NCBI GenBank assembly: GCA_031286005.1
Contig: JAITVC010000180.1
Coordinates: forward strand, 1-5,919
Length of the DNA: 5,919 bases
Source: Bacteroidales bacterium
Lineage (GTDB): Bacteria > Bacteroidota > Bacteroidia > Bacteroidales > P3
Direction of reading: 5' to 3'
Positions 1 through 5,919 of the stretch are shown here, one piece after another. Made by a program: the position numbers and the translations under genes. How positions within the stretch are numbered: position 1 is the first letter of the stretch; each line of letters opens with the position of its first letter. Below the pieces are notes generated by a model, which worked only from the letters and a program-made list of their open reading frames with translations, was not told the origin of the DNA and ran no database searches.

Positions 1-326
1 AATTCTTCGGTAATCATGCCTATGTTTCCACGATTAGAGCGGAATAGATTGTTCTTCATGATCGGGTCGTTGCGATGGAATAGAGTTTTAGTGGTATCGA
101 TAAATCGAAGTTCGGGAATACCAACATTGATTGGATTTTCGAGAAAATAATACACTGTTCCTCGATTGGCCGAACCGCCTTCCTTTTTGGCCACCGATTC
201 GGGCAGTTTGGGGCCATCTTCATTGCCAAGTTCTGTGCTGTCGACATCAACTTCGACTTGCCCGAAACATACGGTAGATGCAGTTAATGCGAAGCACAAA
301 ATGAAATATCGAATAAGGGTGTTCAT
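1..326 (-). CDS. Putative porin, Bacteroidota type, N-terminal part only
   Basis: An open frame runs from ATG at 326 to the left edge, giving the first 108 residues of a protein that continues outside the window. Residues 1-22 look like a signal peptide: an Arg at position 6, a hydrophobic stretch of about 14 residues, then C-F-G before Gln23. Next comes an acidic, low-complexity linker (about 23-55), then a conserved-looking block at 57-108 with YYFLENP, LRFIDTTKTLFHRNDP and NNLFRSNRGNIG. This resembles the start of the mature region of the Bacteroidota 'putative porin' family (Porin_10), whose members are usually 600 residues or more; the assignment is from memory of the family pattern, not a search. 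If right, it is an outer-membrane beta-barrel whose barrel lies beyond the edge. The start is one base after the waaA stop (TAACATG), so it is probably translationally coupled and belongs to the same operon. Confidence 0.75.
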   Translation of the reverse strand, partial: MNTLIRYFILCFALTASTVCFGQVEVDVDSTELGNEDGPKLPESVAKKEGGSANRGTVYYFLENPINVGIPELRFIDTTKTLFHRNDPIMKNNLFRSNRGNIGMITEE

Positions 327-327
327 G

Positions 328-1566
328 TTAATTTTTAAATCGGGATAAAATATAATTGGTTGCACCTTTTTTGCTGTTCACGTAATTTTTGGCTTGCAGG
401 CAAGCATTTTGGTACATGGCGTTTTGTTGTTCGGTTGCGGTTAGATAGGGTATTAATTCATCTGCGGTTGTAATGGATGTTGTGGCTCCAAGCGCAATTA
501 AGTCGTGTGCCTCTTGAAATTTGCGGTAATTGGCGCCAAACAAAACGGGAATCTCAAATACTGTTGGCTCTAAAATATTGTGGATGCCGTTTCCGAAACC
601 ACCACCAATATAGGCTATATCGGCATATTGATACAATTGTGAAAGATGGCCGATTTGGTCGACAATCATCACTTGAATATGGGTAATTTCTTGCAGGTGC
701 GATGCATCTACAGTTGAATAACGCACAGAGGGCTGACTAATTAGGTGTTCTAATTTCTGCAAGTGTGCTTCATCAATTTCGTGAGGAACGAATAAAAATT
801 TGAACGTAGGGAACTTTGCAATGGCTTGGCTAATCAATGATTCATCCATTGGCCACGAACTGCCGATAACCAACAGTTTGCTGTTTCCTTTAAAAGCCTC
901 GATGATGGGATACGGTTTCTTGGTTTGTGCAATTTCAATGACACGATCCAAACGGGTGTCGCCTGCCACAGTTACGTTTTGAAGGCCGATAGTCCGGAGT
1001 AAATCAGCGCTTTCTTGGGTTTGCACAAAAACCTGTTCAACCATTCGCAAATGGCTGCGAAACCACCCGCCATACCATTTGAAAAAGTATTGTTCCGGTC
1101 GAAAGATCGTGGATACAAAATAAGTTTGAGCGCCTTGTTTTTGGAGTTCATTCAGATAATTGTACCAAAATTCATATTTAATGAAGATTGCTATTTTGGG
1201 GCGAACTAAACGGATGAGTTTTTGTGCATTTTTCGGAGTGTCTATGGGAAGATAAACGATGCAATCCGCATGTTCGTAGGTTTTTCGGATTTCGTATCCC
1301 GATGGGGAAAAAAAGGTGAGTAGAATTTTCCAGTCCGGATGTTGTTGGCGAAATTTTTCAATAATAGGACGGCCTTGCTCAAATTCGCCAAGCGATGCGG
1401 CATGAAACCAAATGACCGGTTGCGTGTTGTGTGCAAAAACAGATTGTAATTTAGAGAAACTCTCTTTGCGTCCTGCCATCCACAATTTGGCCTTGTGCTT
1501 GCGACAAGCAGCAATTCGCACGGCTAAAGCGTAAAACCAAATACCTATGGAATACCAAACACGCAT
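328..1566 (-). CDS. waaA: 3-deoxy-D-manno-octulosonic acid (Kdo) transferase
   Basis: Transfers Kdo from CMP-Kdo to lipid IV-A, the first step of lipopolysaccharide inner-core synthesis, at the cytoplasmic face of the inner membrane. The 412-residue length is normal for WaaA/KdtA. Residues 4-20 form a hydrophobic N-terminal anchor. The N-terminal GT-B domain has WFHAASLGEFEQGRP (53-67), where E61 aligns with the family's catalytic Glu. The C-terminal domain has GDTRLDRV (202-209; the family usually reads G[ND]xKFD), GSSWPMDE (235-242; usually GSTHxGEE), VPHEID (260-265; usually PRHPER) and the donor-binding GGGFGNGIHNILEP (321-334). These departures are what I would expect of Bacteroidota homologues. 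Whether it adds one or two Kdo residues cannot be told from the sequence. The start lies 7 nt after the trmB stop, and the porin starts 1 nt after its own stop, so it is mid-operon. No Shine-Dalgarno sequence is visible. The older symbol is kdtA. Confidence 0.95.
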   Translation of the reverse strand: MRVWYSIGIWFYALAVRIAACRKHKAKLWMAGRKESFSKLQSVFAHNTQPVIWFHAASLGEFEQGRPIIEKFRQQHPDWKILLTFFSPSGYEIRKTYEHADCIVYLPIDTPKNAQKLIRLVRPKIAIFIKYEFWYNYLNELQKQGAQTYFVSTIFRPEQYFFKWYGGWFRSHLRMVEQVFVQTQESADLLRTIGLQNVTVAGDTRLDRVIEIAQTKKPYPIIEAFKGNSKLLVIGSSWPMDESLISQAIAKFPTFKFLFVPHEIDEAHLQKLEHLISQPSVRYSTVDASHLQEITHIQVMIVDQIGHLSQLYQYADIAYIGGGFGNGIHNILEPTVFEIPVLFGANYRKFQEAHDLIALGATTSITTADELIPYLTATEQQNAMYQNACLQAKNYVNSKKGATNYILSRFKN

Positions 1567-1573
1567 GAGAATC

Positions 1574-2248
1574 TTATTCGGATTTAAGTTGAAAACGGAT
1601 ATATTTGATGGTTTTTCCCATGTCTAACCACATTTGCTCGTAGAACGTTTGAATGTCCATCACTTCCAAATGCGGGTTTCCGGCTTTGTACAAATCATCG
1701 GAATGCAGCAAAAGACGGTGATGTTCGCCTTTCACAATGTCATTCAACGTGTATTCGTAAAGCATGGTATCATCGGTTTTGAGATGAATAAGACCGTCGG
1801 GAGTCAATATGTTTTTGTAGTTGTCTAAAAAACGTGGACACGTCAATCGTTTGTTCTCTTTTTTCGGTTGCGGATCGGGAAATGTAATCCAAATTTCGTC
1901 GATTTCGTTGGGTGCAAAAAACAAGTTGATGTTATGAATGCGGGTGCGTAAAAACGCCACATTGGTCAAGTTTTTTTCTTTAGTTCGCCTTAATCCACGC
2001 CAAATTCGCGCACCTTTAATATCTACGCCAATAAAATTCTTTTCAGGGTATTTTTCTGCTAATCCCACCGTGTATTCGCCTTTACCACAGCCTAACTCCA
2101 AAACAATGGGATTTTCATTTTTGAAGAAATCCTTGCGCCACAGGCCTTTCAACGGAAATCCGTGAGCGGCAACATCCTCGTAGAGCGGTTGAAAAAGGTT
2201 CGGAAATGTTTCGTTTTCCGCAAACTTTGCTAATTTACCTTTTCCCAT
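1574..2248 (-). CDS. trmB: tRNA (guanine-N7-)-methyltransferase
   Basis: SAM-dependent enzyme that makes m7G46 in the variable loop of tRNAs, acting in the cytoplasm. The 224-residue length is typical. The Rossmann SAM-binding site is ELGCGKGEYT (51-60) followed by GVDIKGARIW (74-83), with D76 as the likely ribose-binding acid. The family signature WITFPDPQPKK is at 120-130, then RLTCPRFL (134-141) and LKTDD (156-160). The C-terminal IQTFYEQMWLDMGKTI (199-214) matches the usual TrmB ending. The N-terminus MGKGKLAKFAENETF closely fits the usual Bacteroidota TrmB start, which supports the ATG at 2248. That ATG shares its A with the stop of the upstream HU/SPOR gene (TAATG), so translation is probably by termination-reinitiation. 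All key motifs are intact. Confidence 0.96.
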   Translation of the reverse strand: MGKGKLAKFAENETFPNLFQPLYEDVAAHGFPLKGLWRKDFFKNENPIVLELGCGKGEYTVGLAEKYPEKNFIGVDIKGARIWRGLRRTKEKNLTNVAFLRTRIHNINLFFAPNEIDEIWITFPDPQPKKENKRLTCPRFLDNYKNILTPDGLIHLKTDDTMLYEYTLNDIVKGEHHRLLLHSDDLYKAGNPHLEVMDIQTFYEQMWLDMGKTIKYIRFQLKSE

Positions 2249-3219
2249 TAGTTTTTAATCCAGCAATCCATACCTTTGGTTTTGCGGATGCGATCTTTAA
2301 ATTCAACGGCTTTGTTCATGGTGTTGAAACTGCCCAAAGTTACGTAATACATTTGTTTGGCGTTGTCGAAAATCATCTCGGAGGCATAACCCTCAGTCTT
2401 CATTTTAGAATGAAACTTTTCGGCGTTGGTTTTGATGGCAAACGAGCCACCGATAACACGGTATGCCGATTCTTTTTTCGCTTGTTCTTTTGGTGCTTTG
2501 GCGGTTTCGCTTGATGCGAATTTGGAAGGGCTGGTTACGTTTTCTTCAAAATCCTCGTCGGCAGGAGGTGCATCGTAAGTGATTACCTCGTCTTGTGAAG
2601 CGATGATAATAGGCTCCGGTTGAGATTTCTTCCCGGAAATTCCCTTTGTGATATTTTCGCAGGTTTTATCAGTCCAGTTTCTGAATTGAGGAATGGTTTG
2701 ATAGCACGCAATACTTGCTCCGACTAAAACCACTACAGTGGCTGCGGTGATAATCCAAGGCATCCATTTTTTTAACGTTTCATTTGCGAAAAGGGCAGGT
2801 TTTTCTGCTCTAGGCATTTGCGATGGTGCGGGCAAATCGGCCATGCCATATTCAGACGAGATGGCCGGATTTTGATCGACTGCCGGAATAAATGACACTT
2901 TGCCGTCTTTAACTTCAAAATTTCCTAAAGTTGGAATAACGGCGACTTTCTTGGTTTTAAGGTCTGTCAGAATTGACGAAACCCATTGTTCGAGTATGTC
3001 GGTAGCTTCATTTTCGGTAAGGTTTTCCTCATAACCGAGATAGTTCACAAAAGCGTTGCTTCGGGGTGTTTTTTCGAGGAAAAGAATAATAGATTCGCCT
3101 TCCGGTAAAGCATTTCCGTTTTCATCGGCAGTTGATTTGAAAAATACGCCTAATCCGGGAATTGCAGCCTCATCCTGTTGGTCAGCGAGAAAATTTTTTA
3201 AGTTATAAACGATATCCAT
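2248..3219 (-). CDS. HU-like (CCDC81-type) and SPOR domain membrane protein
   Basis: A 323-residue single-pass membrane protein. Residues 1-60 and about 68-115 look like two tandem HU/IHF-like domains of the CCDC81-related bacterial type: PGLGVFF and SIILFLEKTPRSNAFVNYL in the first, PTLGNFEVKDGKVSFIPA in the second. After a Pro/Ala-rich linker (116-145) comes a transmembrane helix at about 152-171 with Lys150 and Lys151 just before it, implying a cytoplasmic N-terminus. An acidic, low-complexity stalk (about 195-250) leads to a C-terminal SPOR domain at 252-323, with YRVIGGSF, AEKFHSKMKTEGY and YYVTLGSF. SPOR domains bind denuded glycan strands of septal peptidoglycan. The architecture suggests a link from cytoplasm to cell wall, perhaps tied to division; DNA binding by the HU part is not shown. 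No internal promoter is visible in the 29 nt after the kinase stop, so it is probably co-transcribed from 3897-3928. Confidence 0.9.
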   Translation of the reverse strand: MDIVYNLKNFLADQQDEAAIPGLGVFFKSTADENGNALPEGESIILFLEKTPRSNAFVNYLGYEENLTENEATDILEQWVSSILTDLKTKKVAVIPTLGNFEVKDGKVSFIPAVDQNPAISSEYGMADLPAPSQMPRAEKPALFANETLKKWMPWIITAATVVVLVGASIACYQTIPQFRNWTDKTCENITKGISGKKSQPEPIIIASQDEVITYDAPPADEDFEENVTSPSKFASSETAKAPKEQAKKESAYRVIGGSFAIKTNAEKFHSKMKTEGYASEMIFDNAKQMYYVTLGSFNTMNKAVEFKDRIRKTKGMDCWIKN

Positions 3220-3248
3220 GATACATAGTATTTTTTTGCGTTAACGAA

Positions 3249-3860
3249 TTAAAAAAGACCATTGATTTGAGCATCGATTTTTTCGATGACTTGTCCCAAA
3301 TCTTCTTTATTTTCAGAAAAGTTAATGTCGTTGACGTCAATAGTCAAAAGTTTACCTTTGTAGCTTTCAATCCACGATTCGTAGCGTTCATTCAAGGCGC
3401 TGAGATAATCCAAACGGATAGAGTTTTCATAATCACGTCCACGCTTTTGGATTTGACGAACTAAAGTTGGCACATCGGCTTTCAAATAAATCAGCAAGTC
3501 GGGCATTTGAATAAACGAATTCATCAACTCAAACAGCGACGAATAATTCTCAAAATCACGAAGCGTCATCAAGCCCATGGCATGTAGGTTGGGCGCAAAA
3601 ATGTATGCATCTTCGTAGATGGTGCGGTCTTGAATTACGTTTTTACCCTTCTTTCGGATTTCAATCACTTGACGGAAACGGCTATTCAAAAAGTAAACTT
3701 GAAGGTTGAACGACCAGCGACGCATATCGTCGTAAAAGCTGCTCAGATAAGGGTTTGTATCTACATCTTCGTAGAGCGCTTTCCATTTGTAATGTTTAGC
3801 AAGTAAGCCCGTCAAAGTTGTTTTGCCCGAGCCAATATTTCCTGCGATAGCAATGTGCAT
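3249..3860 (-). CDS. Deoxynucleoside kinase (dNK/dCK/dGK family)
   Basis: Phosphorylates deoxynucleosides to 5'-monophosphates in the salvage pathway, in the cytoplasm. The protein has 203 residues, normal for bacterial members. The P-loop GNIGSGKT is at residues 7-14. E31 in YEDVDTNPY is the likely catalytic base, Q54 in LQVYFL the likely nucleobase contact, and DRTIYEDA (78-85) is the DRS-type motif. The Arg-rich lid QIQKRGRDYE is at 136-145. Substrate preference (dA, dG, dC or broad) cannot be fixed by eye. I chose ATG at 3860 because the protein then begins MHIAIAGNIGSGKT, as in homologues. A longer in-frame reading from GTG at 3947 adds 29 residues without family resemblance and would start upstream of the predicted promoter, so it is not used. 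This is the first gene of the minus-strand operon, with a predicted leader of about 30 nt. Confidence 0.94.
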   Translation of the reverse strand: MHIAIAGNIGSGKTTLTGLLAKHYKWKALYEDVDTNPYLSSFYDDMRRWSFNLQVYFLNSRFRQVIEIRKKGKNVIQDRTIYEDAYIFAPNLHAMGLMTLRDFENYSSLFELMNSFIQMPDLLIYLKADVPTLVRQIQKRGRDYENSIRLDYLSALNERYESWIESYKGKLLTIDVNDINFSENKEDLGQVIEKIDAQINGLF

Positions 3861-3896
3861 CAGTTCTCGAATTTGAGTTACATATAATTTAGGCAA

Positions 3897-3928
3897 CAAA
3901 GGTACGAAAAATAATTGGAAATGGCAAA
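3897..3928 (-). promoter_or_regulatory. Bacteroidota-type promoter for the kinase operon
   Basis: Read on the minus strand, TTTG (3928-3925), a 20-nt spacer, then TACCTTTG (3904-3897). This fits the Bacteroidota primary sigma consensus of TTTG near -33 and TAnnTTTG near -7. Transcription should start around 3890-3893, giving a leader of about 30 nt before the kinase ATG at 3860. The fit of both elements and the spacing is what I see; that it is active is inference. Confidence 0.75.
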
Positions 3929-3944
3929 TTTTTTTGTATCTTTG
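3915..3944 (+). promoter_or_regulatory. Bacteroidota-type promoter for the peptidase unit
   Basis: On the plus strand, TTG (3915-3917), a 19-nt T-rich spacer, then a perfect TAnnTTTG box, TATCTTTG (3937-3944). The expected transcription start is about 4-7 nt after the box, at 3948-3951, on or next to the peptidase ATG at 3949. The -33 element is weaker (ATTG rather than TTTG). Its footprint overlaps the opposite promoter between 3915 and 3928. Confidence 0.7.
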
Positions 3945-3948
3945 CACT

Positions 3949-5184
3949 ATGAAATTTATCGTTTTTTATATTTCTATAAGCCTTTCTATGATGGGTTTTT
4001 CGCAAAAACCAAGTTTGGAGCATTTGGCCAAGCATCAGACTGCACGCATGGGTGCCGATTATTTTGCGCAACAGAATCTAACGGGCAAAGGTATTCGCAT
4101 TGCTGTGTTTGATGCCGGTTTCCCGGATGTGAATATTCATCCGGCGTTTGAGCATATTCGCAAAAACATTGTGGCTACGTATGATTTTACCAAAAATTCC
4201 GAGAATATCTATCGTGGTCATTGGCACGGCACGGCTGTATTGTCGAATATTGCCGGAAAAATGGGCGATATTCCGCTTGGATTAGCACCCGATGCTGAAT
4301 TTTTGTTGGCTATCACGGAAGTAACAAAAGGCGAGAAAGGCTGGGAAGAGGAAACTTGGCGGCGTGCGGTGGAGTGGGCTGCCGAACATGGGGCGCAAAT
4401 CATCAGCAGTTCGTTGGGCTACGGCAAAGACCGCTATTTTCAAGAAGATATGGACGGCCAAACGAGTGCTGTTGCAAAAGCGGCGCAAATCGCTGCCGAA
4501 AAGGGTATTTTGGTAATTAACGCCGCAGGGAACGAAGGCAGTAATACATGGAAACAACTCATCACACCTGCCGATGCGGGAACGGTTTTGTCGGTTGGCG
4601 GAATTGATCCGACTACGCAACTTCACAGCGGTTTTTCTTCGTTCGGTCCATCGGCCGATGGACGGCTTAAACCCAATGTTTGTGCTAATTCCACAACGGT
4701 TGCAGCCATGCCGAAAGGCAAGTATAAAATAGTTGACGGCACGTCTTTCGCAACGCCTTTGGTGTCGGGCTTTGCTGCCTGTGTGTGGCAAGCCAATCCG
4801 GATTTGAAAGCGGCGGATATATTCAAGTTTATTGAAATGTCGGGCGAACTCTTTCCGCATTATGATTATGCGCATGGCTACGGTGTGCCGAATGCGTGGT
4901 ATTTTGATACAAACCGGCCGGAACCCTCTAAAACCTTTGATTTTATTGAAACGAATGATATCATAACCGTTCAAATTTCTGACGAACTTTTACCGCAATT
5001 GGGCAAATCCAATCTTTATCGCTTGTATTACCATTTGCAGAAAACCGATGGACTGTTGTCGGAATATGCCGTAATTGACGTATTTCAGAAGAATGCATGG
5101 GTTTTTCCAAAAGATAAATTGGAAGGCATCAAACAAATCTCTGTTCACTTTTTAGGTTACACACAAACGTATGAAATTCGCTAA
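3949..5184 (+). CDS. Exported subtilisin-like (S8 family) serine peptidase
   Basis: A 411-residue serine endopeptidase of the subtilase family, predicted to act outside the cytoplasm. Residues 1-18 form a signal peptide ending G-F-S before Gln19. The catalytic triad is complete: D55 in IAVFDAGF, H93 in GHWHGTAV and S266 in GTSFATP. N195 in AAGNEG is the oxyanion-hole Asn. The catalytic domain starts within about 26 residues of the signal peptide, so there is no room for an I9-type inhibitory propeptide. After the catalytic domain (about 45-320) comes a C-terminal region of about 85 residues, beta-rich in appearance, that I do not recognise. It does not look like a type IX secretion sorting domain, so a periplasmic site is plausible. 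ATG 3949 is preferred over an upstream in-frame TTG at 3934, which lies largely upstream of or within the -7 box and would spoil the signal peptide. Substrate unknown. The next gene overlaps its 3' end by 14 nt. Confidence 0.93.
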   Translation: MKFIVFYISISLSMMGFSQKPSLEHLAKHQTARMGADYFAQQNLTGKGIRIAVFDAGFPDVNIHPAFEHIRKNIVATYDFTKNSENIYRGHWHGTAVLSNIAGKMGDIPLGLAPDAEFLLAITEVTKGEKGWEEETWRRAVEWAAEHGAQIISSSLGYGKDRYFQEDMDGQTSAVAKAAQIAAEKGILVINAAGNEGSNTWKQLITPADAGTVLSVGGIDPTTQLHSGFSSFGPSADGRLKPNVCANSTTVAAMPKGKYKIVDGTSFATPLVSGFAACVWQANPDLKAADIFKFIEMSGELFPHYDYAHGYGVPNAWYFDTNRPEPSKTFDFIETNDIITVQISDELLPQLGKSNLYRLYYHLQKTDGLLSEYAVIDVFQKNAWVFPKDKLEGIKQISVHFLGYTQTYEIR

Positions 5185-5887
5185 GTTTATTCTCATTGGA
5201 AGTTTTGTTGGCCTTGCATTTACAGGGTTTTCACAGTTCGTTGTATTTCGACAGACCGATGCTGATAGGGCTTACGAAACGGTCAAATACGGCGAAAATC
5301 GGAAGCGTTACACATGGGTTAGCGTCAATGTTTTGGGTGTGGATATTGCAACCGGCGAGATGGATGCCAAAAATCGCTTTGCGGGCTACCTCGCACTAAA
5401 CTACAACCAAAAATACAAACTTAATGGCACTTGGAGTTATGGTATTGGTGTAGGCGTGCATAGGCAAACGTATCGCTTAAATAGTAAGGGACTGCAAGAT
5501 GTTGGACATACCAATTGGGAGAAAGGCAAGTTGAATTATTGGGGCTTTAATGCAAACCATTTTTGGCGGATAAACTTTGATCCGAAGCGAGGGAATAATC
5601 TCGGCACCTATTTGGATTTAGGGCTATTCGGACAACTTAATTTCTATCATCGAATGGTTTTTTCCACCGGAGACTTTTCTCAAAAGATTACTCCCGATGA
5701 GTATGCCGAACGCTTTGCGATAGGTACTGAACTGCGCTTGGGTCGAGGCACTTCATCAATTTATGTACGTCATAAAGTTTTACAAGGGAACTTTAACTTT
5801 ACCAAGATGCTAACGGTACATTCCGGTTTGGAGTTGTCCAAATGGTCGATAGGCCTTAATTTAGGGATTGGAATTAAAAAACGATAA
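5171..5887 (+). CDS. Exported protein of unknown function, probable small outer-membrane beta-barrel
   Basis: I do not recognise a named family. The 238-residue protein has a clear signal peptide: MKFAKF, a hydrophobic core to about residue 18, then G-F-S before Gln22. The mature part is rich in Gly, Asn and aromatic residues, with stretches of alternating polar and hydrophobic residues suited to membrane strands at about 48-58, 69-78, 86-101, 121-134, 144-163, 179-192, 196-210 and 215-236. Eight or so strands would fit a small OmpX/OmpW-sized barrel. The last strand ends IGLNLGIGIKKR, without the usual terminal aromatic residue, so the barrel assignment is inference. Its ATG lies 14 nt inside the end of the peptidase gene in another frame, implying co-transcription and coupled translation. 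The signal peptide starting right at this ATG supports the start. No terminator is evident in the 32 nt left after the stop. Confidence 0.8.
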   Translation: MKFAKFILIGSFVGLAFTGFSQFVVFRQTDADRAYETVKYGENRKRYTWVSVNVLGVDIATGEMDAKNRFAGYLALNYNQKYKLNGTWSYGIGVGVHRQTYRLNSKGLQDVGHTNWEKGKLNYWGFNANHFWRINFDPKRGNNLGTYLDLGLFGQLNFYHRMVFSTGDFSQKITPDEYAERFAIGTELRLGRGTSSIYVRHKVLQGNFNFTKMLTVHSGLELSKWSIGLNLGIGIKKR

Positions 5888-5919
5888 AAACCTTTCTCCT
5901 TTCATTTTTTTTTCGTATC

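Noticed and set aside
56..250. 64-codon minus-strand open frame near the left edge
   Set aside because: It overlaps, in another frame, the putative porin start, which has a signal peptide and family-like motifs.
309..326. Possible lipoprotein signal in the porin because Cys20 follows the hydrophobic core
   Set aside because: The residues before the Cys (S-T-V) do not fit a lipobox; cleavage before Gln23 fits better.
2271..2278. TACCTTTG box on the plus strand at the end of the HU/SPOR gene
   Set aside because: No -33 element at the right distance and no plus-strand gene downstream.
2335..2342. TAACTTTG box on the minus strand inside the HU/SPOR gene, upstream of trmB
   Set aside because: No TTG or TTTG lies about 19-21 nt upstream of it, and it falls within SPOR-domain codons; probably a chance match.
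2206..2514. 102-codon plus-strand open frame opposite the HU/SPOR gene and trmB start
   Set aside because: It runs antisense to a convincing SPOR domain, and its Phe-rich product is typical of antisense reading of Lys/Glu-rich coding sequence.
3272..3288. Inverted repeat CATCGA/TCGATG with a 5-nt T loop near the 3' end of the kinase gene
   Set aside because: The stem is only 6 bp, it is inside coding sequence, and the T-run on the transcript side is not adjacent, so it is unlikely to be a terminator.
3861..3947. 29-residue N-terminal extension of the deoxynucleoside kinase from GTG 3947
   Set aside because: It crosses the predicted promoter at 3897-3928 and has no family resemblance; the P-loop normally sits near the N-terminus, as it does with ATG 3860.
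4282..4974. 230-codon open frame on the minus strand, antisense to the peptidase
   Set aside because: It lies wholly within a peptidase gene with all catalytic motifs intact. Its product is rich in Arg, Cys and His with no recognisable domain, as expected from reading a coding strand backwards.
5881..5916. Possible terminator after the barrel gene (ACGATAAAAA pairing with a T-run ending in TCGT)
   Set aside because: The stem is almost all A-U with a mismatch and a 16-nt loop, too weak to call from sequence alone.

Overview
The window looks like a chromosomal segment of a Bacteroidota bacterium, probably from the Flavobacteriales or a related order. The evidence is two divergent promoters with the phylum's -7 motif TAnnTTTG, an HU-like/SPOR membrane protein of a type typical of the phylum, the start of a Bacteroidota-type putative porin, signal peptides ending just before Gln, and no convincing Shine-Dalgarno sequences before the starts examined. 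Base composition is moderately AT-rich and looks even throughout. I see no tRNA, rRNA, CRISPR array, insertion sequence or phage gene.

Layout: positions 1-3860 hold five genes on the minus strand, in transcription order: deoxynucleoside kinase (3860-3249), HU-like/SPOR membrane protein (3219-2248), tRNA (guanine-N7)-methyltransferase trmB (2248-1574), Kdo transferase waaA/kdtA (1566-328), and the first 108 codons of a putative porin (326-1, cut by the left edge). Gaps are 29, -1, 7 and 1 nt, so this is almost certainly one operon. It joins nucleotide salvage, an envelope/division-type protein, tRNA modification, lipopolysaccharide core synthesis and an outer-membrane protein.

The 88-bp gap at 3861-3948 carries two divergent promoters whose elements overlap by about 14 bp. 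One fires left into the operon. The other fires right into a two-gene unit: an exported subtilisin-family (S8) serine peptidase (3949-5184) and a small exported protein that is probably an outer-membrane beta-barrel (5171-5887), whose start overlaps the peptidase end by 14 nt. The -7 box of the rightward promoter lies so close to the peptidase ATG that the mRNA is predicted to be leaderless or nearly so.

Most genes belong to known families. The parts that are not textbook are the peptidase/barrel pair, which has no function I recognise, the HU-TM-SPOR protein, and the compact overlapping promoters. I found no clear sign of a wholly new defence or mobile system.
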